A stretch of DNA of 64,000 nt from Pseudomonas sp. S35 (GCF_009866765.1 NZ_CP019431.1:4774001-4838000), one strand, 5' to 3'; numbered from the stretch's first letter, positions 8,625 through 16,481 are shown. Notes: generated by a model from the sequence alone, not told the origin. Made by a program: numbers and translations.

Positions 8625-9551
8625 TTAGCGGTTAGCGTCGGCCAAGCCAGCCTCGATGAAGCGAACGGAGCTCTCCATAGCCTGCTGACCTTCAGGCAGC
8701 ATGGTGGCGTAGAAGTGCCAGGCGTGGAACATCGCTGGCCATACTTCCAGGTTTACGCGAACGCGGTTATCAGCCAGGTGAGTTGCAAGGCGCATTGCAT
8801 CACTCAACATCAGCTCGTTCTCGCCGATCTGCACCAAGATTGGTGGAAGACCGGTGACGTCCGCGAACACAGGTGAGGCCAGAGGATGATTGGCCAATGT
8901 GTCGCCTAGGAATGCTCTGGCGAGGATGTCCAAGACAGGCTTGGAGTTCAGAGGATCCAGGCCTTCACGGTTGCTCATGGAAGCACCGGTGTGTTCAAGG
9001 TTCGCCCATGGTGAGATGGAGGAGCCAACCGCAGGCAATGGAAGCCCTTTCGATTTAGCCGCGACCATGACGCTGACAACCATTGCGCCGCCAGCCGACT
9101 CGCCAGAGAACGCAATTTTGTTAGCCGGGATTTTCTGCTCAAGCAACCATTCGTAAGCGCGCAATGTGTCGTCAATAGATGCTGGAAACTTGTGCTCAGG
9201 AGCGAGGCGGTAGTCCGGCATGTATACACGAGCACCGAGCATTTTCGCGTAGTTGCCGCCGATACCGTGGTAGCCGTCTGGACGTCCTACGATGTAGGCG
9301 CCGCCGTGGATGTACATCACGACCGCTTCGGTTTTGATCTCGTCCGGAGTAACCAGTGTGCCGGGTACGCCACCCATGTCGACTGCTTCGAATTTAACGC
9401 CAGCTGGCGCTGGATTTTGCGCGAGCATTTTTGCGTAAGAGTCGCGGATGTCGCTCATTTTTGTGGTGGTATCGATTCCCTTAAGAACGGGTACCAGATC
9501 GCTAAGGCTATTGGCCCAGGTTTGGACGGCTGCTTGGACTTTAGTGTTCAT
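8625..9551 (-). CDS. Alpha/beta hydrolase of the hormone-sensitive-lipase (HSL) family
   Basis: This 308-residue esterase has the HSL oxyanion motif H-G-G-A-Y at 82-86 and the nucleophile elbow G-E-S-A-G-G at 150-155 (Ser152). A late Asp (Glu-Asn-Glu-Leu-Met-Leu-Ser-Asp region) and the His of Met-Phe-His-Ala-Trp complete the triad. HSL-family members hydrolyse short-chain esters and lactones, and the natural substrate is not evident here. There is no signal peptide, so it is cytoplasmic. It is divergent from the LysR gene at 9673 with a 121-base shared promoter region, the common layout for a LysR regulator and its target. Confidence 0.9.
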   Translation of the reverse strand: MNTKVQAAVQTWANSLSDLVPVLKGIDTTTKMSDIRDSYAKMLAQNPAPAGVKFEAVDMGGVPGTLVTPDEIKTEAVVMYIHGGAYIVGRPDGYHGIGGNYAKMLGARVYMPDYRLAPEHKFPASIDDTLRAYEWLLEQKIPANKIAFSGESAGGAMVVSVMVAAKSKGLPLPAVGSSISPWANLEHTGASMSNREGLDPLNSKPVLDILARAFLGDTLANHPLASPVFADVTGLPPILVQIGENELMLSDAMRLATHLADNRVRVNLEVWPAMFHAWHFYATMLPEGQQAMESSVRFIEAGLADANR

Positions 9552-9593
9552 AATGACCTCAATTGATCGTTGGGAGTGGATTAGCTAATTGAG

Positions 9594-9609
9594 ATACTAT
9601 GCTTAGTAT
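9594..9609. promoter_or_regulatory. Candidate LysR operator between esterase and lysR-type gene
   Basis: A perfect palindrome ATACTA-N4-TAGTAT lies midway in the divergent promoter region. It resembles the interrupted dyad (T-N11/12-A) bound by LysR proteins. A second dyad, GGGGAA-N5-TTCCCC, follows at 9611-9627. No binding has been shown; the assignment rests on symmetry and position. Confidence 0.45.
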
Positions 9610-9672
9610 TGGGGAATAGGGTTCCCCATAACAGGTGCTAAGCCGCCCGAGCGTTGAGACCACCGAGGCCGT

Positions 9673-10611
9673 ATGGAACTCCATAATCTGAATGATATCG
9701 CAGCGTTTGTAAGCTCGGTAAACGCGGGAAGCTTCACTGCGGCGGCAAAGCAACTTGGCCTCACGCGCTCTGCGGTGGGGAAGTCGATAGTCAGGCTTGA
9801 GGCTCGTTTACAGGTACGTCTACTGAATCGCACTACGCGTAGCTTGAGCATGACCGATGACGGCCAGGTTCTTTATGAGCGCTGTGTGGGCGTTCTTCAG
9901 GATCTGGATGACGTGGAGGATGCCCTCGCGTTTCGTCGTTCGACACCCAGTGGGCGACTGCGGATGAGTTTGCCGGTTGCGTTGGGCAGACTTCATGTCC
10001 TTCAGCACATTGAGTGCTGTCTTAAGGATTGGCCCTCCCTGAGCGTTGATATCACCTTCTCTGACAGGCTGGTCGATCTGATCGATGAGGGATTTGATTT
10101 GGCCATGCGCATCGGGCCACCGAAGGAAGATTCTCGGTTGCTAACGCGCACTGTGGCCTACCAACAAATGATTACCTGCGCTTCACCCAAGTATTTGGCT
10201 GAACATGCCGAGCCTAAAACGCCTGAGGATTTATCCGAGCACCAGTGCCTGCATTTTGTGAGCGGCGGCAGACTGCTTCCTTGGAATTTCCGAGTAAACG
10301 GGCGATCTGTGCCCGTTACTCATGGTGGAAGACTACAGATGGATAGTGCTGAGTCATTACACCAGTCAGCTGTAGCTGGCCTGGGCATCGCGACTCTTCC
10401 TTCCTACGTGGTAAACGACGATTTGAGGAGCGGCAAGCTCGTTCAATTGCTCGCTGGGTATGCAGAGGCCGCAGAGCCTATTCGGGTGATCTACCCTAGC
10501 AAGCGGCACCTATCTCCAAAAATTCGACTCTTTATCGATAAACTCGTGGAGGCTTGGTCACCATGCCCACCATGGGAGCAGCATTTTGCCGAGGGCATTC
10601 ACACTGCCTGA
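9673..10611 (+). CDS. LysR-family transcriptional regulator
   Basis: The 312-residue protein has the LysR winged helix-turn-helix at about 5-62 (Phe-Thr-Ala-Ala-Ala-Lys-Gln-Leu with Ser-Ala-Val-Gly-Lys). A substrate-binding domain follows from about 90 to 295, with the usual beta-strand His-Val-Leu-Gln and Asp-Leu-Ala-Met-Arg-Ile-Gly segment. It belongs to the branch with Arg-Leu-Leu-Asn-Arg-Thr-Thr-Arg. It is divergently arranged with the esterase at 8625, which is its most likely target. The effector is unknown. Confidence 0.92.
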   Translation: MELHNLNDIAAFVSSVNAGSFTAAAKQLGLTRSAVGKSIVRLEARLQVRLLNRTTRSLSMTDDGQVLYERCVGVLQDLDDVEDALAFRRSTPSGRLRMSLPVALGRLHVLQHIECCLKDWPSLSVDITFSDRLVDLIDEGFDLAMRIGPPKEDSRLLTRTVAYQQMITCASPKYLAEHAEPKTPEDLSEHQCLHFVSGGRLLPWNFRVNGRSVPVTHGGRLQMDSAESLHQSAVAGLGIATLPSYVVNDDLRSGKLVQLLAGYAEAAEPIRVIYPSKRHLSPKIRLFIDKLVEAWSPCPPWEQHFAEGIHTA

Positions 10612-10636
10612 CCCGTGAGCGAGGCGCAAACACCAA

Positions 10637-10743
10637 GCAAGCGGAGCGCGCAGGCGTGAGGGATGCGAGCCCGCAGGGGCGAGACGCGCCTTGGCGGGGC
10701 TCGATTCACGGCAGCCTGACGCCGCAGGCGGCACGCCATCAGC
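10637..10743. repeat. GC-rich intergenic repeat, copy A
   Basis: This stretch contains the core GCAAGCGGAGCGCGCAGGCG, then GGGATG, a Cys/Gly-coded-looking GCCCG-rich middle, a GGGCTCG element and a closing CACGCC. The same order of elements recurs at 11852-11952. It is non-coding and flanks the small genes of the island; I know similar repeats from Pseudomonas accessory regions but cannot name the family. Confidence 0.6.
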
Positions 10744-10773
10744 GCCACCTCGCTCAAGCAAGAGGTAACCCCT

Positions 10774-11175
10774 ATGCCCGACGATGAACTCCGCGAACTG
10801 GAAGCCAAGAGACGAAAAGCTTTGTGGATGCTTGCGAACATATCTCCAGGCGATTCGAAGGCGTTCGATCCCTTATCCATTCTTGATGACCTTGAACTTC
10901 AAGAGCGAAAAGACTCCCCTCATGCTGACAAGGCACTTGAGCTCAACCAGCTTCGGGATTGTGTCACGGTGCAGCATCACCACTCCGGAATCGACATCAT
11001 TTTGGAGCAGACTATCCCCCAGCCCTGGAGGGAGCGCTTCAATCAGGCGAGTATCGGGTCAACCAGATTGTTAGATGGGCCTTACGCTGCGAACTGGGAT
11101 AAATTTTTGGTTGAATGGGAGCGTGAGATGCAGCATCTGCAAGACCATCGACTTGCAAAGGCTGCTAACAGCTAG
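10774..11175 (+). CDS. Unrecognised 133-residue protein
   Basis: This is a soluble, acidic and mainly helical protein with no recognised motif. The ATG at 10774 follows AAGAGGTAACCCCT, a good ribosome-binding site. It lies between repeat copy A and the exonuclease-like gene and is transcribed in the same direction as the latter. Length and codon pattern look real, but function is unknown. Confidence 0.55.
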   Translation: MPDDELRELEAKRRKALWMLANISPGDSKAFDPLSILDDLELQERKDSPHADKALELNQLRDCVTVQHHHSGIDIILEQTIPQPWRERFNQASIGSTRLLDGPYAANWDKFLVEWEREMQHLQDHRLAKAANS

Positions 11176-11260
11176 AACGACTGGTTCGAGCGATGGCGGC
11201 GCAAACACAAGCAGTCGGTGTAGCCAAGTGAAGTCGCACCCTCAAAACAGGAGCTGCAGA

Positions 11261-11725
11261 GTGGAACGGCCTTCTTTTTTTATCGATTTCGAAGCCTCAG
11301 GGATAGCCCCGGATAGCTATCCTATTGAAGTCGCCGTCGTGTCGAATGAGACCGTCTACAGCTCGCTGATCAAGCCCGTTCGGTACTGGACGCACTGGTC
11401 GTTCGATGCGCAAGACATGCATGGTCTCACTCAGGATCATTTGCTTCAGGAAGGTGATACCCCACACACCGTGGCGGAACGAATGAATCAGCTGTTTTCA
11501 GGGCAGGTGCTTTGCAGCGACTCACCTCAAGACGTGTTTTGGTTCGATGTCCTTTATGAGGCAGCAGATCTGAGACCTACCTTCGAGTTGAAGCCTTTGG
11601 AGGTGTTCGTGGGTAGGGAGGCGGCTAGTGACATTTATCACCTACTGCCAACAACTAGGCACCACCGAGCTTTCCATGATGCGACTGCTTTGATGGAAGC
11701 CTGTCGTGCTTTTTTCCAAACTTGA
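11261..11725 (+). CDS. DEDDh-type 3'-5' exonuclease-like protein (RNase T / DnaQ fold)
   Basis: The 154-residue product starts at a GTG (11261) with CAGGAG 7 bases upstream; a longer frame from 11075 exists but has no such site and would overlap the previous gene. Motif I is Phe-Ile-Asp-Phe-Glu-Ala-Ser-Gly (the D-x-E pair). A mid-protein Asp-Val lies at Phe-Trp-Phe-Asp-Val, and the C-terminal His-His-Arg-Ala-Phe-His-Asp-Ala matches the H-x4-D end of the DEDDh family. It is a stand-alone domain that probably trims nucleic acid 3' ends. It sits in the island beside genes of unknown function. Confidence 0.7.
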   Translation: MERPSFFIDFEASGIAPDSYPIEVAVVSNETVYSSLIKPVRYWTHWSFDAQDMHGLTQDHLLQEGDTPHTVAERMNQLFSGQVLCSDSPQDVFWFDVLYEAADLRPTFELKPLEVFVGREAASDIYHLLPTTRHHRAFHDATALMEACRAFFQT

Positions 11726-11851
11726 ACGACCAGAGGGGTGGATACCTACCCTCAGCTATGCGAAAGCGATGAGTCCATTGAAGTATGGATGTAGCACAGC
11801 TTTTGCGACCGCTCGAACCGAAGGCAGGTGATCACGTGCCTGGTAGAAATG

Positions 11852-11952
11852 GCAAGCGGAGCGCGCAGGCGTGTGGGATGGAAGCCCGAAGGGCCGAGAC
11901 CTTGGCATCGCAAGGGCTCGGTGCACGACAGCCGCTCCCCGCAGGGGCACGC
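11852..11952. repeat. GC-rich intergenic repeat, copy B
   Basis: This is a second copy of the element at 10637-10743, in the same orientation, with the identical opening GCAAGCGGAGCGCGCAGGCG and the same succession of GGGATG, GAAGCCCG, GGGCTCG, ACGACAGCC and CACGCCCC blocks. It lies between the exonuclease gene and the convergent 11972 gene. Confidence 0.6.
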
Positions 11953-11971
11953 CCCAACTGAAAGCTCAGGG

Positions 11972-12526
11972 TCACCAAAGCTCCGCATCCCAAGCATCCA
12001 TAGCCTCGCTCACAGCCGCGTACCACTGGAGATCACCGAGCTGTAGGGCATTCGCAATTTGCCTGTTTGTATTGCCGTCGACCCAAGTCGGGAGACTCTC
12101 TATAGCTTCTGTGAACAGACTAGCTGTAGCGACAGCGAATCGCCCCGTACTCGTAGACTGGAGGCACATGTAGCGCACAGTAGCGCCGCTCTGCAACCGA
12201 CGCCAAGCCACCACCTCGATACAGTCTATGGCGCTCACCGGGGCCTCTACGGTGGAACTCACTAACGGTTCCACCTGGGCATCTTCCGATGCTCTGAATG
12301 ATCGGTTAGGCGCTTCTGACCTGTGGACAAGATGCTTCAAATGCTCACGCGAGGCGACTATCTGTTCGCGGAGCTCTTCGGGGTCAATGGACATTCCGCC
12401 CTCCGGCGTCACCCTGAGAGTTTTGAGACCGTTCGCTGCCTTGATGAACTCCCGCTCACGCTTCTTCTCTCGTTGAGGACGGCGGTCGGGAAACAGCTTG
12501 GTGATTAAGCGATGGAGGTTGATCAT
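11972..12526 (-). CDS. Unrecognised protein of about 184 residues
   Basis: The preferred start is the ATG at 12526 (Met-Ile-Asn-Leu-His); an in-frame ATG at 12538 would add four residues. The N-terminal 35 residues are strongly basic (Arg/Lys-rich), the middle is acidic and low in complexity, and the C-terminal half looks globular with several Trp residues. There is no signal peptide. It is the last gene before the presumed island edge and convergent with the exonuclease-like gene. Function is not assignable. Confidence 0.55.
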   Translation of the reverse strand: MINLHRLITKLFPDRRPQREKKREREFIKAANGLKTLRVTPEGGMSIDPEELREQIVASREHLKHLVHRSEAPNRSFRASEDAQVEPLVSSTVEAPVSAIDCIEVVAWRRLQSGATVRYMCLQSTSTGRFAVATASLFTEAIESLPTWVDGNTNRQIANALQLGDLQWYAAVSEAMDAWDAELW

Positions 12527-12663
12527 GGTGTATTCCACAAGCGCCGATTGTAGCCGAGAAGCTCGGATAGGCTATCACTAGCATGCCTGCATATCCCACA
12601 ACCTAACGCGTATATGGCGGAACCTGTTGCCGCTGCTCGAGTGCTGTCAATAACAGCGACGAA

Positions 12664-12724
12664 AAATGGACATTTATCATTTTTATGTAAATCATTGATT
12701 TTAAAGAATTTGATATGTCCGTTT
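12664..12724. repeat. Inverted repeat in AT-rich DNA at the island boundary
   Basis: AAATGGACAT at 12664-12673 is mirrored by ATGTCCGTTT at 12715-12724 (one mismatch in ten), enclosing about 40 very AT-rich bases. It lies immediately before the point where homology to a mechanosensitive channel begins. It may be the terminal region of a mobile element, but no transposase or integrase is in view on this side. Confidence 0.4.
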
Positions 12725-13335
12725 TAGTAATAAGCTCACGCGTGCAGAATTTCGACAAGACCATCGTCTCCATCCCCACCTGGCGATTGATGTCCGAATC
12801 GTTCAAGAACTGGCGCGGCATGCAGGCCTCCGGTGGGCGCCGGATCAAACGCAGCCTGTTTATCGACGCCAGCGGCGTGCGCTTCTTGCGCGATGACGAA
12901 GAAGTACGCATGACCCAGGTGCACCTGCTCACCGACTACATCGGGCGCAAGCAGGCCGAGCTCAAGGCCTGGAACGAAGCCCAGGGCCACAGTGCGCAAC
13001 TGTCGGCCAACCGCCGCCGCATGACCAACCTCGGCACCTTTCGCGCGTATGCCCTGGCTTACCTGAAAAGCCATCCGGACATCCAGCCGAACATGACCTG
13101 CATGGTGCGCCAGATGCAAACCACCGCCCAGGGCGTGCCGCTGGAAATCTACTGCTTCACCCGCACCACGGCGTGGGCGGATTACGAACGGATCCAGGGG
13201 GATATTTTCGATTACCTGCTGGCGGTGTTGCCAGAATTCGGGCTGACGCTGTATCAGCAACCGAGCGGCACTGACTTGCGCACGGGGATCGCCGCCATGA
13301 CCCATCAGCCCCAGGCCGCAGAGCCGCTGGTGTAA
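12715..13335 (+). pseudogene. 5'-truncated MscS-type (YbdG-like) mechanosensitive channel gene
   Basis: The 206-residue frame matches the cytoplasmic C-terminal half of YbdG-type small-conductance channels from residue 10 onward (Val-Gln-Asn-Phe-Asp-Lys-Thr, then Glu-Ser-Phe-Lys-Asn-Trp-Arg-Gly and Arg-Arg-Ile-Lys-Arg-Ser). Complete family members are about 400-430 residues with several N-terminal membrane helices and a pore helix; none of these is present. The first nine residues are coded by the foreign AT-rich DNA. The gene has therefore lost its membrane part, and an active channel is unlikely. The cut coincides with the island edge. Confidence 0.8.
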
Positions 13336-13344
13336 TGACACCGA

Positions 13345-13376
13345 CACCGACGTGGGGCAGCAGCCTCCCGTCGGTG
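13345..13376 (+). terminator. Hairpin after the truncated channel gene
   Basis: CACCGAC (13345-13351) pairs with GTCGGTG (13370-13376), and the inner bases can extend the stem. It lies 10 bases after the stop codon. It is probably the original terminator of the channel gene and insulates the downstream operon. Confidence 0.5.
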
Positions 13377-13447
13377 CAAGCCTCTCGATATCAGCCGGCC
13401 ACTATTTGTAGCCGCTGCACCCGAATAATCAACTTGTGCGACCCAGA

Positions 13448-13484
13448 AAGAAAATTTTTCCTACGCCTTTAGTGAATTTCACTA
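13448..13484 (+). promoter_or_regulatory. Two tandem Lrp-like boxes in front of the SznF-like operon
   Basis: TAGTGAATTTCACTA at 13470-13484 is a perfect 15-base palindrome that fits 13 of 15 positions of the E. coli Lrp consensus (YAGHAWATTWTDCTR, from memory). The 15-mer centred on 13455 (13448-13462), containing the dyad GAAAATTTTTC, fits 12 of 15. The centres are 22 bases apart, two helical turns, as is usual for Lrp octamer binding. The second box overlaps a weak candidate -35 (TTCACT) placed 18 bases before TAATCT at 13502. The Lrp/AsnC protein encoded at 18378 is the natural candidate binder. Confidence 0.55.
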
Positions 13485-13572
13485 CTTGCGCGCACTATTT
13501 CTAATCTGTTTTAAAAAAAACCAACGCCTTAGCATCTGGCCATCGAACAACGCCAGATAAAGGCCACCGCTC

Positions 13573-14952
13573 ATGTTATGGACAACTCAGCTTTCTGATA
13601 ATGCAGCAGACTTTGTATTAAGTTCGAATGCCGAAGCGCTGACCCACTATTGTGGGGCTACGGCCTTTGCGCAACCTCGCAGTTTTTATACCCAAGGCCC
13701 CTATCAGCGACCGTCCAGGCCTCAGGACGTTACTGACGCGATCATCACCACCAGCCTGACCAGCGACCAACTCTCAAACAGTCAGCACCTGTTGGCGCAA
13801 CGCTTGTTATTGAATATCTATGAGCAAGACCTGGTCTTCCTGCCCAAGCCGCCACTGGAACTCGACTTCAAGGCGTTCAAACAGTTCTATGATCCCCAGC
13901 ACGCCGCCAGTGGCAAGAAGATCCGCCCATTGCTGGAACACTATCTGTACAACTGGCTCAAAGAAGAAGTGCACATCAATGGTCCATGGTGCCTGGACTC
14001 CTTTATCGCCCACACCGATAAAGTCCTGGATGACGTCGCCCAGGCCGACTCCAAACTCCATGAGGTGCTGACCACCAGCCGCCACCCACAGCGTGCCGCG
14101 CGGTTTTTCATGACCCAATGCGCGGGCGACTTCCTCAGTGAAGCCTCGGCGATGGCCCGCAACGTCTTGGGCAACTGCGGTGTGTACACCAGCGAGTTGT
14201 TCAAGATCCTGATCGACGAGTATGGCTACGGCGTCGACAAGAAGAAGCACAGCACCATCTTTGAAGACATGCTCCAGGACATGGACATGTCGCATCACGT
14301 GCACCATTACTGGCAGTTCTACACGCCGGCGTCGCTGTCACTCACCAACTATTTCCACTATGTGTCGGCCAACCATGGCGAGCTGTTTCGCTATATCGGT
14401 GCCATGTACTACACCGAAGCCACGCTGGCGCTGACCACCAAGCACCAGTCACGTGCGATCAAGAGCATCTTCGACGGCCAGGTCTGCACCGCCTACTTCG
14501 ATGAGCATGCTCACATTGATGTGCACCACGGCAGAATGGCCCTCCAGCGCCTGATCATTCCCATGATCAAGCAGTTCGGCACCAAAATCATCCCCGACCT
14601 TATCCGTGGTTTTGAAGAGTTCAAGCTCCTTCAGGACATCGCCGACGAAGAGCTGTATGCCCATATCAAATGGCATGACGAGCTGGATGAACATCGCGCC
14701 AAGGCCGCGCAGCTCCAGGGCCACAAGCCGGTAGACCTGAGAATCACCGAGGCTGAACACGAACTGTCGGTACTGCATACCCACCCCAACGACGAACTGT
14801 TCTGGGTCGAATCCGGCGAACTGGACTTTATCGCCAGCCCCGAACTGACGCTGCGCCTCACGTCTGGCGAAGGCGTGGTGATTCCCAAGGGCATGCTCCA
14901 TGGCACCTACATCGTCAGCCCGTCCTGCACGTACACCGTCACCGCCATCTGA
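13573..14952 (+). CDS. SznF-like N-oxygenase: heme-oxygenase-like diiron domain fused to a C-terminal cupin
   Basis: The 459-residue protein has the size and order of SznF, which N-hydroxylates a guanidine and then rearranges it to an N-nitrosourea. A helical N-terminal region occupies about 1-130, the heme-oxygenase-like diiron (HDO) domain about 135-365, and a cupin about 385-459. The expected diiron ligands are all present: E190, E216, H226, E282, H312, D316 and H319 (H-x3-D-x2-H). As I recall SznF numbering (E189, E215, H225, E281, H311, D315, H318), each is offset by exactly one. The cupin carries H402-x-H404 and H443 for one iron. The enzyme probably forms an N-N bond. It is first in a five-gene operon; no arginine methyltransferase is present, so the substrate probably differs from that of SznF. 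Confidence 0.85.
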   Translation: MLWTTQLSDNAADFVLSSNAEALTHYCGATAFAQPRSFYTQGPYQRPSRPQDVTDAIITTSLTSDQLSNSQHLLAQRLLLNIYEQDLVFLPKPPLELDFKAFKQFYDPQHAASGKKIRPLLEHYLYNWLKEEVHINGPWCLDSFIAHTDKVLDDVAQADSKLHEVLTTSRHPQRAARFFMTQCAGDFLSEASAMARNVLGNCGVYTSELFKILIDEYGYGVDKKKHSTIFEDMLQDMDMSHHVHHYWQFYTPASLSLTNYFHYVSANHGELFRYIGAMYYTEATLALTTKHQSRAIKSIFDGQVCTAYFDEHAHIDVHHGRMALQRLIIPMIKQFGTKIIPDLIRGFEEFKLLQDIADEELYAHIKWHDELDEHRAKAAQLQGHKPVDLRITEAEHELSVLHTHPNDELFWVESGELDFIASPELTLRLTSGEGVVIPKGMLHGTYIVSPSCTYTVTAI

Positions 14953-14964
14953 GTGGGCAAGCCA

Positions 14965-15282
14965 ATGAAAGCCATCAGCCTCAATATCTCCCACGCCAAC
15001 TACGTGGCCGTGGAGGAAAGAACCTACTTCCTCAAGCGTCACGCGTATTCGACCCAATTATTGCCCACCGCGTGCCCCCATCGTGGCGGCCCGCTGCACA
15101 TGGGCGAAGTGACGGGTGACGGCCAAAGCGTGATCTGCCCCTGGCACGACAACGCCTACAAGGTCTGCAACCTAGAGAAGAAGGCGCTGCCCACCGTGCG
15201 CGTCAGAAACCAGATCAGCACCGTGGTCGGCGACACCGAGCGGTGCGTGCCGTTACTTAAACTCTCCCGTTACGACGGATGA
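14965..15282 (+). CDS. Rieske [2Fe-2S] ferredoxin-like protein
   Basis: This small (105-residue) Rieske protein has the cluster motifs C-P-H-R-G at about 32-36 and C-P-W-H-D at about 55-59, that is, Cys-x-His ... Cys-x2-His. No catalytic non-heme iron domain is attached, so it resembles the electron-carrier component of dioxygenase systems. It may supply electrons to the diiron oxidase encoded just upstream. The ATG at 14965 is taken as start; an in-frame GTG at 14953 directly abuts the previous stop codon. It overlaps the transporter gene by 4 bases. Confidence 0.85.
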   Translation: MKAISLNISHANYVAVEERTYFLKRHAYSTQLLPTACPHRGGPLHMGEVTGDGQSVICPWHDNAYKVCNLEKKALPTVRVRNQISTVVGDTERCVPLLKLSRYDG

Positions 15283-16469
15283 AGCCCATGAATACTAAAT
15301 CGACACTGACCGCGTTCTATTCAATCGTGACGCTCTTTACCGGCCTCGACATGGCAATTGTGATCGCGATGGTCTGGTTTGGCCTGGAGACCACCGGCTC
15401 GACATTCCTGGTGGGCGCCACCTTGTGCGTGGCCACCGTGGTGCCCTATTTATGCGAACAGTACATCGGCAAGTTCTTCACCATTGAACTCAGCCTGAAG
15501 CGGCTGTTGTACATACGCCTGGCGGCCTTCGCCGCCGTCCTGGGGCTGTCGTTTACCCAGGCCGCCTTGCTGCCGATCGGCTTTCTGGCGATCGCGTTTG
15601 TGGTGGGCGTCACCGACTACTTCACCATCAGCACCCTGGAGTCGAAAAACACCAAGCTGGTACTCGCCGGCCTCACCGACAGCGACACCTGCGCGCGGTT
15701 GATGCAGACTTCGATACAGATCGGCGCCTTCGGCGGCGCACTCCTGGGCGGCTTGATCGTGGATGTGTTTTCGGTCAACCAGACGCTGCAGATCATCAGC
15801 CTCGCGGCGATTGTGTCATTGGCAGGCGTCTACCTGGTGGCCGACAGCCCCAGCGCAGAAACCGCCGAGCAGACCGCAACCTCCACCACCGCCCGAGCGC
15901 TGGACCTGCCACGCAACCTCTACATTCTGATCATTGTATTGAGCATGATCGGTTTCCATATCGGGGCGTTCAACAGCTTGGTGCCCATCGTTTTTCAGAA
16001 ACTCAATGAGTGGAATGCCACCCTGTTTGGCGTCGCCAGCGGCCTGGCGGGCCTGGGTGCCTTCAGCGCCGCGGTGTTGCCGCGCATCAAACTCAACAGT
16101 TATGGAGCCATCTTGCTGGTGATACTGGCGGACGTGGCAATCGTCTACTTCCAGCACCTCTACGTGATGATGGCCGCCGCATTCCTGCTGGGCTTCTGCA
16201 TCAACAGCCTGCGGATCCAACTGCGCAAAACCCTGATCGAATCGGCGCCCAACGCCAGGGTGGCCGACGTGATCGCCGCGAAAAGCTCGCTTTATTACCT
16301 GCTGGTCAGTGGCTCGGCACCGATGATCCTGACGTTCTTTACCACCTCGGGGTTTCTCGGACTCGAAGGCGCACGCCTATTGATGATTGTCTCCGCCGGC
16401 CTGTTGGCCACTGCCGTGCTGGCATGGAACCTGACCCCGGCCGCCTCGCCTACCGCTACCACGGAATAA
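15279..16469 (+). CDS. MFS transporter, probable exporter of the cluster product
   Basis: The 396-residue membrane protein has about 12 hydrophobic segments, with a central hydrophilic loop around 190-210 (Ala/Thr/Glu-rich). Its overall look is that of the drug-efflux branch of the major facilitator superfamily. The start codon overlaps the Rieske stop (ATGA), so the genes are translationally coupled; a second ATG lies three codons further on. Lying in the middle of a biosynthetic operon, it most likely exports the product and gives self-protection. Confidence 0.85.
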   Translation: MKPMNTKSTLTAFYSIVTLFTGLDMAIVIAMVWFGLETTGSTFLVGATLCVATVVPYLCEQYIGKFFTIELSLKRLLYIRLAAFAAVLGLSFTQAALLPIGFLAIAFVVGVTDYFTISTLESKNTKLVLAGLTDSDTCARLMQTSIQIGAFGGALLGGLIVDVFSVNQTLQIISLAAIVSLAGVYLVADSPSAETAEQTATSTTARALDLPRNLYILIIVLSMIGFHIGAFNSLVPIVFQKLNEWNATLFGVASGLAGLGAFSAAVLPRIKLNSYGAILLVILADVAIVYFQHLYVMMAAAFLLGFCINSLRIQLRKTLIESAPNARVADVIAAKSSLYYLLVSGSAPMILTFFTTSGFLGLEGARLLMIVSAGLLATAVLAWNLTPAASPTATTE

Positions 16470-16481
16470 GGACTGCACGAC

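Noticed and set aside
12715..13335. Reading the MscS-like frame as a complete small channel
   Set aside because: All membrane helices and the pore helix of the family are missing, and the first codons come from foreign AT-rich DNA.
13573..14952. Calling the first cluster gene a heme oxygenase or TenA protein
   Set aside because: The fold is related, but the E/E/H/E/H-x3-D-x2-H ligand set and the fused C-terminal cupin point to a diiron N-oxygenase.
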